The notes under the pieces were generated by a model. It made no database searches. It worked only from the letters and a program-made list of their open reading frames with translations, and was not told the origin of the DNA. A stretch of 64,000 nucleotides of DNA from Piscibacillus sp052246295. Its GTDB lineage: Bacteria > Bacillota > Bacilli > Bacillales > Alkalibacillaceae. Both the position numbers and the translations under genes were made by a program. Below are positions 17,547 to 26,225 of this stretch, one piece after another (position 1 is the stretch's first letter; each line of letters starts with the position of its first letter). The stretch lies in assembly GCA_052246295.1 (NCBI GenBank), contig JBQQCO010000014.1; one strand, given 5' to 3'.

Positions 17547-18197
17547 TTACTGTCCCATAAAACCTGCACGGCGTAATTGTTCAACTGAAATACCGTCTGC
17601 TTCACCTTCACTTGGCTTCACCAGTTGATGAACGTATTTCAACAACATATCACATTCAATATTGACTTCATCACCTTCATGCTTAGATGTTAAAATCGTC
17701 GCTTCTTGAGTATGAGGAATCAGTGAAATCGTAAATCGATTGTTCTCAACGCCAAATACGGTAAGCGATGTCCCGTCAACACTGACAGATCCTTTTAACA
17801 TAAAATATTTGGCTAACTCATCTGGTACCTCAATGTAGAAGTACTCAGCGTTGTCTTTACGTTCACGTTTAACAATTTTCCCGACACCATCCACATGCCC
17901 TGACACAAAATGACCACCAAAACGTCCATTTGCTGGCATCGCACGTTCAAGATTCACTTTCGACCCTTCTGATAAACCTTTTAACGCAGTATGATGAAAT
18001 GTCTCTGGCATAATATCAGTATCAAACGTCGTGTTTGTAAAATTCGTCACGGTTAAGCAAACACCATTAACCGAAATGCTGTCGCCTAGCTGGACATCCT
18101 GGGTAATCTTTTCAACTTCAATCGTTAATTGTAACGACTCTTCACCTTGAATCATTTGTTTAATTGTCCCTACTTCTTCAACAATACCTGTAAACAT
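17547..18197 (-). CDS. ribE: Riboflavin synthase, alpha subunit
   Basis: A protein of 216 residues made of two similar lumazine-binding barrels. Repeat one begins MFTGIVEEVGTI and has SVNGVCLTVT; repeat two begins GRFGGHFVSGHVDGVG and has SVDGTSLTV. It dismutates two lumazines to riboflavin. The start overlaps the ribD stop as TAATG, so it is translationally coupled. Confidence 0.96.
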   Translation of the reverse strand: MFTGIVEEVGTIKQMIQGEESLQLTIEVEKITQDVQLGDSISVNGVCLTVTNFTNTTFDTDIMPETFHHTALKGLSEGSKVNLERAMPANGRFGGHFVSGHVDGVGKIVKRERKDNAEYFYIEVPDELAKYFMLKGSVSVDGTSLTVFGVENNRFTISLIPHTQEATILTSKHEGDEVNIECDMLLKYVHQLVKPSEGEADGISVEQLRRAGFMGQ

Positions 18198-19300
18198 TAT
18201 GAACCCTCCTCTTCGCGAGGCTTTGCGATAATTTTTATATCTTGACCAATCGTTTCAACCGAATCAAATTCCACATGAATGGAGTCTTTGACTTCATCGA
18301 AACCTAATTGATTATAAAAAGCTTTACTCATGGCTCCACCGATTAATTTCGGCGCCATGTAAACATGTATCTCATTGAATAATTTCTCTTGTATAAAAGC
18401 AGAATGAATCGTTGAGCCACCTTCAACATAAAGGCTCATGAGTTTTTCATCAGCCATGCGATCTAGTAAGGCTTCTAAATTAATTTGTTCATGATTTAGC
18501 CGCCATACTTGCACATGATCTATGTCATTCAGTACGTCTTCTTTGTTAGTATTTGCATTTTTTCCACAAACTACTATTGTATTTGAATCATGGTTTGTTA
18601 AAAGCTTAGTTTCTAAAGGAATCGATAAATGTGTATCGAGGACGATACGTGTAGGGTTCATACCTCCGTGGGGCAAACGGGTGGTTAATAGAGGATCATC
18701 TCGTAAAACCGTCTCACTTCCAACTAAAATCGCGTCATGTCGATGACGATTATGATGAACATCTAATCTTGATTGATCACTAGTTATCCATTTACTATCA
18801 CCACTATTAGCTGTCATTTTCCCATCTAAGGAAACAGCTGTTTTTAGCGTGATATATGGACGCTTGGTTTTCATAAAATGAAAGAACATTTTATTAATGT
18901 CTTGAGCTTCTTGTTCTAAAATACCAACTTCAACATCAATACCTTCTCGGCGAATCCACTCAACACCGCCACCTGCAACTTTCGGGTTCGGGTCAAGCGT
19001 TGCAACGTATACCTTTTTTATCCCAGCATCAATAATTGCTTTGGTACACGGAGGCGTTTTGCCGTAATGTGCACAAGGTTCTAACGTCACATAAATTTCG
19101 GCATCTTTAGCAAGTTCACCAGCCTGCTTAAGCGCAAACACTTCAGCGTGCGGTTCACCAGACTTCATGTGAGTACCAGTGCCAACCACTTGGCCATCTT
19201 TAACTACGACCGCACCCACAGATGGATTCGGACGTGTTTGACCAATCGTAAGTCTCGCCAATTCTAAGGCATGATGCATAAAGAAATACTTATCTCTCAA
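18197..19300 (-). CDS. ribD: Bifunctional diaminohydroxyphosphoribosylaminopyrimidine deaminase/reductase
   Basis: A protein of 367 residues. The N-terminal cytidine-deaminase-type domain has the zinc ligands HAEVFAL and EPCAHYGKTPPC. The C-terminal reductase has KTAVSLDGKMTANSGDSKWIT and the YVEGGSTIHSAF segment. The start is a TTG at 19300 with GGGGG 7 bases upstream; the next Met gives a protein lacking the usual first residues. Both the site and the start can pair with an upstream segment as part of the FMN riboswitch expression platform. Confidence 0.95.
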   Translation of the reverse strand: MRDKYFFMHHALELARLTIGQTRPNPSVGAVVVKDGQVVGTGTHMKSGEPHAEVFALKQAGELAKDAEIYVTLEPCAHYGKTPPCTKAIIDAGIKKVYVATLDPNPKVAGGGVEWIRREGIDVEVGILEQEAQDINKMFFHFMKTKRPYITLKTAVSLDGKMTANSGDSKWITSDQSRLDVHHNRHRHDAILVGSETVLRDDPLLTTRLPHGGMNPTRIVLDTHLSIPLETKLLTNHDSNTIVVCGKNANTNKEDVLNDIDHVQVWRLNHEQINLEALLDRMADEKLMSLYVEGGSTIHSAFIQEKLFNEIHVYMAPKLIGGAMSKAFYNQLGFDEVKDSIHVEFDSVETIGQDIKIIAKPREEEGS

Positions 19301-19335
19301 TCGTTAACCCCCTTTTTTCATAAACGGGTAACGAT
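19300..19335 (-). promoter_or_regulatory. Ribosome-site sequestering hairpin of the rib leader
   Basis: On the minus strand AUCGUUACCC (19335-19326) can pair with GGGUUAACGAU (19310-19300) with one bulged base, covering part of the ribD Shine-Dalgarno run GGGGG and its TTG start. It directly follows the FMN aptamer, so translational control is likely; I see no U-run here. Confidence 0.6.
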
Positions 19336-19340
19336 CCGAT

Positions 19341-19480
19341 CCTTCTCCCATCCAGACTCTCACTGTCGGTTCTAGTTTCTCACTAGATCAGCCGCCATAA
19401 AAAAAGCGGGTCGCGGACTAAGAATGGCTCTGCATCCATCACCGCCGGTCGGGATTTTCACCCAGCCCCGAAGAATCAAT
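19341..19480 (-). ncRNA. FMN riboswitch (RFN element)
   Basis: On the minus strand the hallmark segments occur in order: CUUCGGGGCUGGGUGAAAAU, CCCGACCGGCGGUGAU, AGUCCGCGACCCGC, then CCGACAGUGAGAGUCUGGAU and GGGAGAAGG. These are the conserved junction sequences of the FMN aptamer. It lies upstream of ribD and controls the whole ribD-E-BA-H unit. A TATAAT box at 19581-19586 on the minus strand could be its promoter, though without a good -35. Confidence 0.97.
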
Positions 19481-19708
19481 ACTCAGATTGCTTAAAACTG
19501 AATACGATAAACCCTAATTAACTTTAGGATTAAACATTAAATCAGATAATACTGTGATTAACAGTTAACTGATACTAACAATTATACAATAAGTCTTTTA
19601 GAAACGCTATAAATTGGCCTACTCTTTAATGTTAACTCTGACATTTTATAACACTCTTTTAAGCATGACATATATTAAATTACAAAATCTTTTAAAGGTG
19701 GCATCTGA

Positions 19709-20032
19709 ATGGAGATTTATGATTTCCTAAAATCTAACAATACAAATACTAGTGACATACCTGAAAGTCTAAAATTAGCATTAGTAGCCAGCACACTTAC
19801 AACATTGGCTGATGCAATAGCTACCTTATCCGCATTATTAGCAATCGATGAAACTAAAGAAGCTAATTTACAAGCCGAACAAGAAAAAGAAGAGTTAAAT
19901 CAACAATTACTTAATCTTCAAAATCAACTAGATGACTTAACAAGTGATCAGGATCAACAACAAGAAAGTATAGATCAAGTCGTCATTTGGTTAAATTCTA
20001 TTCAAAAACAAATAGATGATATTAACTCATAA
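19709..20032 (+). CDS. Glutamine-rich coiled-coil protein of unknown function
   Basis: A protein of 107 residues. Residues 20-46 are hydrophobic and alanine/leucine-rich (LKLALVASTLTTLADAIATL), then residues 48-105 form a Gln/Glu/Asp-rich heptad pattern (LNQQLLNLQNQLDDL) that should make a coiled coil. AAAGGTGG lies 8 bases before the ATG. It stands alone between the rib leader and the next gene. I do not recognise the family; an amphipathic helix or membrane-associated assembly is only a guess. Confidence 0.6.
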   Translation: MEIYDFLKSNNTNTSDIPESLKLALVASTLTTLADAIATLSALLAIDETKEANLQAEQEKEELNQQLLNLQNQLDDLTSDQDQQQESIDQVVIWLNSIQKQIDDINS

Positions 20033-20163
20033 GCTATTACATATATTTCGATATATTATATTGGACAATCCTTGATATAATAAAAAACAAATTTTCAAAA
20101 GTGTTTAAACCAATTCTTTTCGTGGAATTAATCAAATAAATCCACAAAAAGGAGATGATCTCA

Positions 20164-20967
20164 TTGGATTTAAAACCATTACTAAATAAACTTGAACATT
20201 ATCATTCTGAAAAACCGAATAAAGTGTTTACGATGTATTTAAATACAGACCCAGCTGACCCTGACCAACAAGGTGGAAAATGGAGATTACAGCTTAAAAA
20301 TGGATTAAATAATTTTGAATCCTACTTACAAGAAGATGGTGATTCAGATGAAAAGCGTAACTACTGGGCTGTTAAAGAGAAAGTCGAAAACTTTATGAAT
20401 GAAAATGAAATGAACCTTAAAAAGAGTGTTATCATTTTTGCAACTGGAGATGGCGATATCTGGTTCGCAGATATTTTACAAATGCCAGTTAAAACAGCGT
20501 TCTATTGGGAAGAAGAACCTGTATTAGATCAGTTAAAAGAATTACAACAAACGTTCCCTAAAACAGGCATCATTTTGACTCAGAAGAACCAAATCAAATA
20601 TATTGATGCAGATTTAGGAACGGTCAATGAAACAAATGTATATGAACTAGACTTAGATACAGAAGATTGGAGAATGCACCAAGGTACCCACAAAGCTGAT
20701 TCCAACTTAGGTACTGGCGGTGGCAAAACATCTAAAAAAGATGAATTTAACGAACGTTTCGAAGCTAACCGTTATCGTTGGTACAAAAGCATTGCACCAA
20801 AACTAGATAAAGTCGCCAAAGATCATGGTTGGGAACGAATTTATCTAGTTGGTGAATCAGATGAAGTTAATGACTTAGAAGACCATATGAATAAAGAAAT
20901 TGAAGGTAAAATTAATAAGAACTTACTCGATCACGAAGAAATGAAAGTGCTAGAAGAGGTTGTATAA
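20164..20967 (+). CDS. VLRF1-family (aeRF1-like) protein
   Basis: A protein of 267 residues. The pattern NKVFTMYLNTDPADPDQQGGKW, the ILTQKNQIKYIDADLG block and the RWYKSIAPKLDKVAKDHGWERIYLVGE block match Bacillales proteins related to the archaeo-eukaryotic release factor eRF1 fold, proposed to work on ribosomes or nascent peptides. The frame also opens at an ATG (20155), but that touches AAAAAGGAG; the TTG at 20164 is 9 bases away and preferred. A terminator follows. The biochemical role is not established. Confidence 0.7.
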   Translation: MDLKPLLNKLEHYHSEKPNKVFTMYLNTDPADPDQQGGKWRLQLKNGLNNFESYLQEDGDSDEKRNYWAVKEKVENFMNENEMNLKKSVIIFATGDGDIWFADILQMPVKTAFYWEEEPVLDQLKELQQTFPKTGIILTQKNQIKYIDADLGTVNETNVYELDLDTEDWRMHQGTHKADSNLGTGGGKTSKKDEFNERFEANRYRWYKSIAPKLDKVAKDHGWERIYLVGESDEVNDLEDHMNKEIEGKINKNLLDHEEMKVLEEVV

Positions 20968-20972
20968 ATGTT

Positions 20973-21003
20973 AACTGAGCTCGACCACGGGCTCAGTTTT
21001 TTT
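20973..21003 (+). terminator. Terminator after the VLRF1-family gene
   Basis: AACTGAGCTC pairs with GGGCTCAGTT (20973-20982 with 20989-20998, one G-U), followed by TTTTT. Confidence 0.88.
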
Positions 21004-21026
21004 AAACAAAATGAGGAGGAACACCG

Positions 21027-21398
21027 ATGATTGAACAAATTGTAAAGGAATATTTTGAGGCCTGGAATAAAGCACTTGATACGAACAATCCTGACTACAT
21101 TCGCCAAAAGATGTCTAAAAGATTTACGGGTTTCTGGTGTCACAGCGCACTAGATGTCCCTTCGAAATATGACTACAACTATGATTTAAATGCTGTCTTA
21201 GAACAATATTTAAATATGAATGCCCAAAAGTCATTTGAAATAGAATCTATTACTGAAAGAACGAATGACATGTTAGTAATCGGGACTGAAACTAATACGG
21301 TTAATGGAATCGAATATCCTGCTAAGGCGATCTTTGTTTGGCGTCAGGAAAATAACCAGTGGAAATTATTGCGCGAATATATTGAATTAATTAACTAA
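21027..21398 (+). CDS. NTF2-like (SnoaL/DUF4440-type) protein
   Basis: A protein of 123 residues with the shape of the NTF2-like fold: an N-terminal helix IVKEYFEAWNKALDTNNPDY, a mid segment with FTGFWCHSALDVP, and four strands ending AIFVWRQENNQWKLLREYIEL. No catalytic set can be named. GAGGAGG precedes the ATG. It is followed by deoD after 75 bases on the same strand. Function unknown. Confidence 0.7.
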   Translation: MIEQIVKEYFEAWNKALDTNNPDYIRQKMSKRFTGFWCHSALDVPSKYDYNYDLNAVLEQYLNMNAQKSFEIESITERTNDMLVIGTETNTVNGIEYPAKAIFVWRQENNQWKLLREYIELIN

Positions 21399-21473
21399 AT
21401 ACGTTTAAATTGTGCACTAATATGAAATATGGTAGGTTAAGGAGGTAAGAAAGAATCAAGGAGGATCTACGAT

Positions 21474-22181
21474 ATGAGTACACATATTGGTGCCAAAAAA
21501 GGCGATATTGCAGATACGATTCTACTTCCAGGTGACCCGCTACGTGCCAAATATATTGCGGAAACATTTTTAGAAGATGTGACTTGCTATAACGAAGTTC
21601 GTGGTATGTACGGTTACACTGGTACATACCAAGGTAAGCGCATCTCTGTACAAGGAACAGGTATGGGCGTCCCTAGTATCTCAATTTACGTAAATGAATT
21701 AATTCAAGAGTATGATGTTCAAAACTTAATTCGCGTTGGTTCTTGTGGCGCGCTTCAAAAAGACGTTAAAGTTCGTGACGTCATTTTAGCTCAAACATCA
21801 ACGACTGACTCACAGATGAACCGTATGGAGTTTGGTGGAATTGACTATGCTCCTGGTGCAGACTTCAATCTTCTTAAGAAAGCTTACGAGGTTGGTGAAG
21901 AGCGCGGCTTGAACCTAAGAGTCGGTAACGTCTTCACAAGCGATAGCTTCTACCGTGACAATGCAATGGAACTATTCCAAAAGCTTGCGGATTACAACGT
22001 GCTTGCGGTTGAAATGGAAACAACAGCTCTTTACACATTAGCTGCTAAGTACAACCGTAACGCATTATCTGTTCTGACAGTAAGTGACCACATCTTAACA
22101 GGCGAGGAAACAACAGCTGAAGAACGCCAAACAACGTTTAACGACATGATCGAAGTAGCTTTAGAAGCTGCGACAAAATAA
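21474..22181 (+). CDS. deoD: Purine nucleoside phosphorylase DeoD
   Basis: A protein of 235 residues, the normal hexameric PNP length. It cleaves purine (deoxy)nucleosides with phosphate. Seen are the phosphate loop LLPGDPLRAKYIAE, GTGMGVPSISIYVNEL, RVGSCGAL, the base/sugar segment VEMETTALYTLA and the catalytic aspartate in TVSDHI. AAGGAGG precedes the ATG. A strong terminator follows. Confidence 0.97.
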   Translation: MSTHIGAKKGDIADTILLPGDPLRAKYIAETFLEDVTCYNEVRGMYGYTGTYQGKRISVQGTGMGVPSISIYVNELIQEYDVQNLIRVGSCGALQKDVKVRDVILAQTSTTDSQMNRMEFGGIDYAPGADFNLLKKAYEVGEERGLNLRVGNVFTSDSFYRDNAMELFQKLADYNVLAVEMETTALYTLAAKYNRNALSVLTVSDHILTGEETTAEERQTTFNDMIEVALEAATK

Positions 22182-22191
22182 TGATTGGTAT

Positions 22192-22222
22192 GAGCACCGA
22201 GAGTAGTCGGTGCTCTTTTTTT
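22192..22222 (+). terminator. Terminator after deoD
   Basis: Perfect 9-bp stem GAGCACCGA/TCGGTGCTC followed by TTTTTTT. Confidence 0.95.
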
Positions 22223-22345
22223 GGGGTCGATAAATTTCGTTTAGGGGTCGATAAAAACGCATTTTTTACCCCGCCGACAAATTTCGTGGTCGATTTTTTT
22301 TGAAATGGGGTCGATATTTAATCAAATGGGGTCGATTATATTGGC
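22222..22345. repeat. 21-bp array D, inverted copy of array K
   Basis: GGTCGAT cores stand at 22226, 22247, 22289, 22310 and 22331, with a degenerate GCCGAC unit in the gap, so all six positions keep a 21-bp step. The middle segment CGCATTTTTTACC followed by a GACAAATTTCG stretch is not repeated within the array, but recurs in the reverse complement of the array at 58517-58640, showing that the whole element of about 120 bases exists twice. It begins directly after the deoD terminator. Confidence 0.9.
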
Positions 22346-22353
22346 TGTGATCG

Positions 22354-22785
22354 TTATTTCGAAGCAATGACGGTCCCTAGTGGAACCTCCTCACCATTTT
22401 CAAATACCAAAATCGTATCATATTCCTGATCTAACGAAACTTTATAGAAAGCTTCATAATCTAACGACTCATCACCGTAATCTTCAGTATGATCACTGTT
22501 GTATCTAAGATTTAACGTATCGCCATTCGAATCCACTTCAAACTGTGTAAAATAAGTGGCAGTCTCCCCTTGTTGGACATTAGACCCGTTTAGATAAACA
22601 TAAAGTACATCCTTTTCATTACCATAAAATAGGTGTGCACCATTTTCGTCAACGTGACCAAAAGAATCACGAATCGTTTCATCAAGATCTGCTTCATTCA
22701 ATTTTTCTACTGATAATTCCTTCTCAGACTGGCATCCTGATAAAATTAAAATTGTAACTATTAGTGCGATCCATAGAAATCTCAC
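22354..22785 (-). CDS. Lipoprotein of unknown function
   Basis: A protein of 143 residues with a signal peptide (FLWIALIVTILILSGC) whose cysteine 18 should be lipidated. The mature part is acidic and strand-rich. AGAGGAG lies 9 bases before a GTG at 22785. The start is almost contiguous with the stop of the interrupted lipoprotein gene upstream, so the three genes at 22354-23655 form one operon. No family recognised. Confidence 0.75.
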   Translation of the reverse strand: MRFLWIALIVTILILSGCQSEKELSVEKLNEADLDETIRDSFGHVDENGAHLFYGNEKDVLYVYLNGSNVQQGETATYFTQFEVDSNGDTLNLRYNSDHTEDYGDESLDYEAFYKVSLDQEYDTILVFENGEEVPLGTVIASK

Positions 22786-22786
22786 C

Positions 22787-23122
22787 TTAATCTTCTCCTC
22801 TACTTAATATAATAATTTGATCAGCTTCGAAATTTTGTTTTATATCAATATCAATTGAAGTGGTTAACGTCACTTCAACTTTACTCCCAGGTTTAAGGTC
22901 ATCAATCGATAACGACTTTTCTTCTTGATTTTTAATTTCTGTTTAGTCTGTGATCTCGATGGGACACTCTACGCCAAAGTCATCATCCGTCTTATTGAGT
23001 TGCTCAGAACAGTCGACTACCATCACATCGTCTTCGGTCAAAGCATCAATTTCCCACGTAAATGTTTTATTTCCGATGCAGCCTGCAAGAAATACGACTA
23101 ATATGATTATGAGCTTTTTCAC
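22787..23122 (-). pseudogene. Lipoprotein gene interrupted by an in-frame TAA
   Basis: A GTG at 23122 overlaps the stop of the upstream gene (GTGA) and reads MKKLIIILVVFLAGC, a lipoprotein signal, then 44 more residues to EITD and a TAA at 22943-22945. The same frame continues for 51 codons (TEIKNQEEKSLSIDDLKPGS and on to SRGED) to a second TAA just before the next gene. A CAA-to-TAA change would explain it. The first 59 residues could still be made as a short lipoprotein. Confidence 0.75.
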
Positions 23123-23655
23123 TCCTGGGACTCCTCGCCGTCTTGAAAAAAGTACTTAGGTTGAGCTTCGTCGAGATCAAAATTAACGGTACCATCACGA
23201 AACTTAACAAATGGATCGTTACTATCAACAATCCAAGCCTCTCCATTATACTCATCGATTGTTTCTTTCCACTCATATGTATGACCTTGAACGTCCACCA
23301 CTAACGTTGTTTCCGCGAACGAGGTATGACCATCTTCTTTTCTAATATTATAAATATCAAAATCCTTAATTTGATATTCAAATTCGTTAAGCGTTTTAAC
23401 TTTTTCCATATAAAATTGTTTGGCTTCCTTCTCAGATAACTTTGTGCCGTCTGTTGGATGATGATTCTCATTATCGTCATATACGTACAAATGGTTGAAT
23501 GTACTCTCGTAGTCTTCGTCGATTAACGATTCATAATATTCCTCTGCGACGCGTTTAACTTTTTGCTCTGGACTATTTTGGTAGTAATAATAAAATCCAA
23601 CAGCTAAACTTATGAGTGCAACGATAGTTATAACATTTTTTACAGTTTCAGACAT
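23119..23655 (-). CDS. Membrane-anchored protein of unknown function
   Basis: A protein of 178 residues with one N-terminal transmembrane helix (NVITIVALISLAVGFYYYY, residues 7-25) and an exported acidic domain. The EEYYESLIDEDYESTFNHLY helix resembles the start of NTF2-like DUF4878-type domains, a weak similarity. GGGGGG precedes the ATG. First gene of an operon with two lipoprotein genes, suggesting a joint role at the outer face of the membrane. Confidence 0.7.
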   Translation of the reverse strand: MSETVKNVITIVALISLAVGFYYYYQNSPEQKVKRVAEEYYESLIDEDYESTFNHLYVYDDNENHHPTDGTKLSEKEAKQFYMEKVKTLNEFEYQIKDFDIYNIRKEDGHTSFAETTLVVDVQGHTYEWKETIDEYNGEAWIVDSNDPFVKFRDGTVNFDLDEAQPKYFFQDGEESQE

Positions 23656-23734
23656 AAAAACCCCCCAAAGGTATTTATTCTATATAGTGATTATTTTTCC
23701 TTCTCATGCATTGTTCACCTTAACAAAAAACTAG

Positions 23735-23763
23735 TTGACATTATTTTCGTAATTGTTTACCAT
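23735..23763 (+). promoter_or_regulatory. Promoter of bioY
   Basis: TTGACA (23735-23740), 17 bases, TACCAT (23758-23763). An imperfect palindrome TTGTTCACCTTAACAA lies just upstream (23711-23726). BirA control of bioY is common in Firmicutes, but the spacing here does not match the usual BirA operator, so I do not call one. Confidence 0.6.
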
Positions 23764-23786
23764 ATTTTCAGAAAGGGTGACAATAC

Positions 23787-24389
23787 ATGAATTCAAAATT
23801 TAAAACTTTAGACTTAACACTAGGCGCCGTATTCGTCGTACTAATGATGATTGGTGCAAACATTGCATTTTGGTTTCCTGCATTTAAAATTACATACGCA
23901 AGCGGGGAAGTACCAATTACACTACAAACACTTTTCGCGATCATGGCTGGTTTAATTTTAGGTAAAAAATTAGGCGCATTCTCGATGATTGTCTACTTAC
24001 TTGTTGGAATCGCGGGAGTTCCAGTTTTCGCACAAATGAGCGCTGGCGCGACTGCACTAATTTCACCAACAGGTGGATTCTTAATTTCATTTATTTTTGT
24101 CGCATTCATTGCAGGTTATATCGTTGAGAAAGCAAGTCAGCCAAAAGTAAGCATTTACTTAATCGCAACGTTTGCCGGACTTATGACAAATTACGTAATC
24201 GGCACACCATTTATGTATCTATCATTAAATTACATCTCAGAAGTCGCAATTTCGATGAAAGCTTCAGTCATTTCCATGATTCCATTCTTTATTAAAGATT
24301 TTATTATAACAATGGGACTTGCGGTTGTATTACCGCAGTTTATATCTAGATTGTCTAAAGCCGTCCCAACTTTAGCGTCTAGAACATAA
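23787..24389 (+). CDS. bioY: Biotin transporter substrate-binding subunit BioY
   Basis: A membrane protein of 200 residues with about six helices. The BioY pattern is clear: VPITLQTLFAIMAGLILGKKLGA near residues 42-64, the GIAGVPVFAQMSAGATALISPTGGF stretch (in two parts) that binds biotin, and GTPFMYLSL. It is the S component of a biotin ECF transporter or a solitary transporter; the ATPase and T component are elsewhere. It stands alone with its own promoter and terminator. Confidence 0.95.
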   Translation: MNSKFKTLDLTLGAVFVVLMMIGANIAFWFPAFKITYASGEVPITLQTLFAIMAGLILGKKLGAFSMIVYLLVGIAGVPVFAQMSAGATALISPTGGFLISFIFVAFIAGYIVEKASQPKVSIYLIATFAGLMTNYVIGTPFMYLSLNYISEVAISMKASVISMIPFFIKDFIITMGLAVVLPQFISRLSKAVPTLASRT

Positions 24390-24434
24390 TTTATATACAC
24401 CCATTTTCCTTTCCACATTTCTAATCAGTGGTTG

Positions 24435-24466
24435 GCCATTTCGATTTGATCGAAATGGCTTTTTTT
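24435..24466 (+). terminator. Terminator after bioY
   Basis: Perfect 10-bp stem GCCATTTCGA/TCGAAATGGC followed by TTTTTTT. Three loose GATTT-starting units about 19 bases apart (24471, 24490, 24509) follow, too few and off-period to count with the 21-bp arrays. Confidence 0.93.
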
Positions 24467-24536
24467 CTATGATTTTAGGTACTGTTTTTGATTTCATGTG
24501 CAGCCCTCGATTTCACGTGAACTCATCCCATTCCAA

Positions 24537-24571
24537 AAGAAAAAGCTGACGGACTTGCATCCGCCAGCTTT
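24537..24571 (-). terminator. Terminator after pepA
   Basis: AAAGCTG...CAGCTTT arms (24542-24571) with an inner CGGA/TCCG match, followed by TTTTTCTTTT on the minus strand. A second hairpin ACTTTTG/CAAAAGT lies between it and the pepA stop. Confidence 0.85.
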
Positions 24572-24609
24572 CAATCGAATACTTTTGCGCTTGCACAAAA
24601 GTTCCATAT

Positions 24610-26082
24610 TTATTTTTGATTCATAATCGTCTTCGCTAACGTGCGGACCATGACACCTGTTGGGCCTTTTGGACCTAGGTCGTGTTCTGATTCAGACATG
24701 GCCGTACCTGCGATATCTAAGTGAACCCATGGTGTATCACCGACAAATTCACCTACAAAACAACCTGCTAATACAGCATGGCCTTTACGACCTGGTGAAT
24801 TATTTAAGTCCGCAATGTGGCTTGTACGAACTTTTTTCTTAAATACGTCATGGTATGGAAGTTCCCATATAAGCTCTCCTGCTTGTTCAGAAGCTTCGTA
24901 AACTTGATCAAACCACTCGCCGTTGTTCGTCATAGCGCCTGTCATTTCATCTCCTAGCGCTACCACAACGCCTCCTGTTAACGTTGCCACATCAATGATT
25001 CGTGATGCACCTTGTTGATTCGCATAAGTGACTGCATCCGCTAACGCTAAGCGACCTTCTGCGTCTGTGTTACGGACTTCTATTGTTTTTCCACTCATAG
25101 ACACAATCACATCATCTGGCTTGAACGCATCACCACTAATCATATTGTCAGTAGATGGAACCAAACATAGTACGTTTTCCTCAGGCTTGATTTGACCAAT
25201 CGCATCCATCGCACCTAACACTGATGCTGCTCCACCCATGTCCATTTTCATGCCAATGATGCCTTCTTTACCTTTTAACGAGTAGCCACCTGTATCAAAT
25301 GTAATCCCTTTACCGACTAATGCGACAGGATCACTCCACTCCGCTTTCCCTTGATATTTCATTACGATAAAACGAGGTGGTTCCTTGGACCCTTGGTTAA
25401 CTGCTAATAATGCACCCATGCCTAGTTCTTCAATCTGTTCTTTCTCAAAAATTTCGATTTCCATGCCGTGTTTATGTGCAATATTCTCAGCATAAGCTGC
25501 TAAGTCAGAAGCTGTAAGTAAGTTTCCAGGCAAATTAACTAAGTGACGAGCTGAGTTTGTCCCTTCACCTAAAGCTAAACCAACTTCGATTGCTTGTTTT
25601 ACACCTTCCTCGCCTGAAATTACAGTGAGGTCTGATAAGAAGCCTTTGTTCTCTCGATCTGTGTGATACGTTTCAAGCTGATAAGTCGACATAACAAAAG
25701 CTTCTCCGATTGCTTCTGCAAACGTTAAATCTTCTGTAAAACTTTCTAAAGCAACCGTCGCTCCTGTTAACTGATCACTATTTACCTGTTTGAACGCTTT
25801 CCCCATCACTTTGCGAAAACGACTGACATCTAGTTCATCTTTTTTACCTAATCCTACAAAATAAACTCGTTTTGCGTCCGCATTTCCAAATGTATGTACT
25901 TTAGAAACTTTTCCATAAGCATTGTGGATGTCGCCTTGCTTAACAAGTTCTTCTAGGTGACCATCTAGTACCTCATTTAAAGACTGATACACTTGTTGTT
26001 CTTCTTTACTTTCTTCGTATAGACCTACTAATAGTGCATCTGTTTCGACGTTTGTGACTTGATTATTAATTACATTGACCAT
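24610..26082 (-). CDS. pepA: Cytosol (leucyl) aminopeptidase, M17 family
   Basis: A protein of 490 residues (B. subtilis YuiE is about 500). The C-terminal catalytic domain holds the two-metal site: KGITFDTGGYSLK (Lys, Asp), MKMDMGGAASV (Asp) and the family signature NTDAEGRLALAD (Asp, Glu). The N-terminal domain VINNQVTNVETDALLVG is the usual regulatory half. It removes N-terminal amino acids from peptides in the cytoplasm. GGAGG precedes the ATG; a terminator follows. Confidence 0.95.
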   Translation of the reverse strand: MVNVINNQVTNVETDALLVGLYEESKEEQQVYQSLNEVLDGHLEELVKQGDIHNAYGKVSKVHTFGNADAKRVYFVGLGKKDELDVSRFRKVMGKAFKQVNSDQLTGATVALESFTEDLTFAEAIGEAFVMSTYQLETYHTDRENKGFLSDLTVISGEEGVKQAIEVGLALGEGTNSARHLVNLPGNLLTASDLAAYAENIAHKHGMEIEIFEKEQIEELGMGALLAVNQGSKEPPRFIVMKYQGKAEWSDPVALVGKGITFDTGGYSLKGKEGIIGMKMDMGGAASVLGAMDAIGQIKPEENVLCLVPSTDNMISGDAFKPDDVIVSMSGKTIEVRNTDAEGRLALADAVTYANQQGASRIIDVATLTGGVVVALGDEMTGAMTNNGEWFDQVYEASEQAGELIWELPYHDVFKKKVRTSHIADLNNSPGRKGHAVLAGCFVGEFVGDTPWVHLDIAGTAMSESEHDLGPKGPTGVMVRTLAKTIMNQK

Positions 26083-26225
26083 GTGTACACCTCCGTATTA
26101 TTATCATTATCTTATCAAATATTTTATCAGTTCGAAATCACAAATGTTTGTTTTTTTCAGAACATAAATAGGGTATGATGATTATATAGATTAGATACAG
26201 AACAGTTTTAGAAGGTGGCGTCAAA

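Noticed and set aside
23711..23726. BirA operator upstream of bioY
   Set aside because: TTGTTCACCTTAACAA resembles half-sites, but the arms are adjacent, without the 14-16 base spacing of BirA sites.
24471..24527. Eleventh tandem array after bioY
   Set aside because: Only three loose GATTT units about 19 bases apart; too short and off the 21-bp period.
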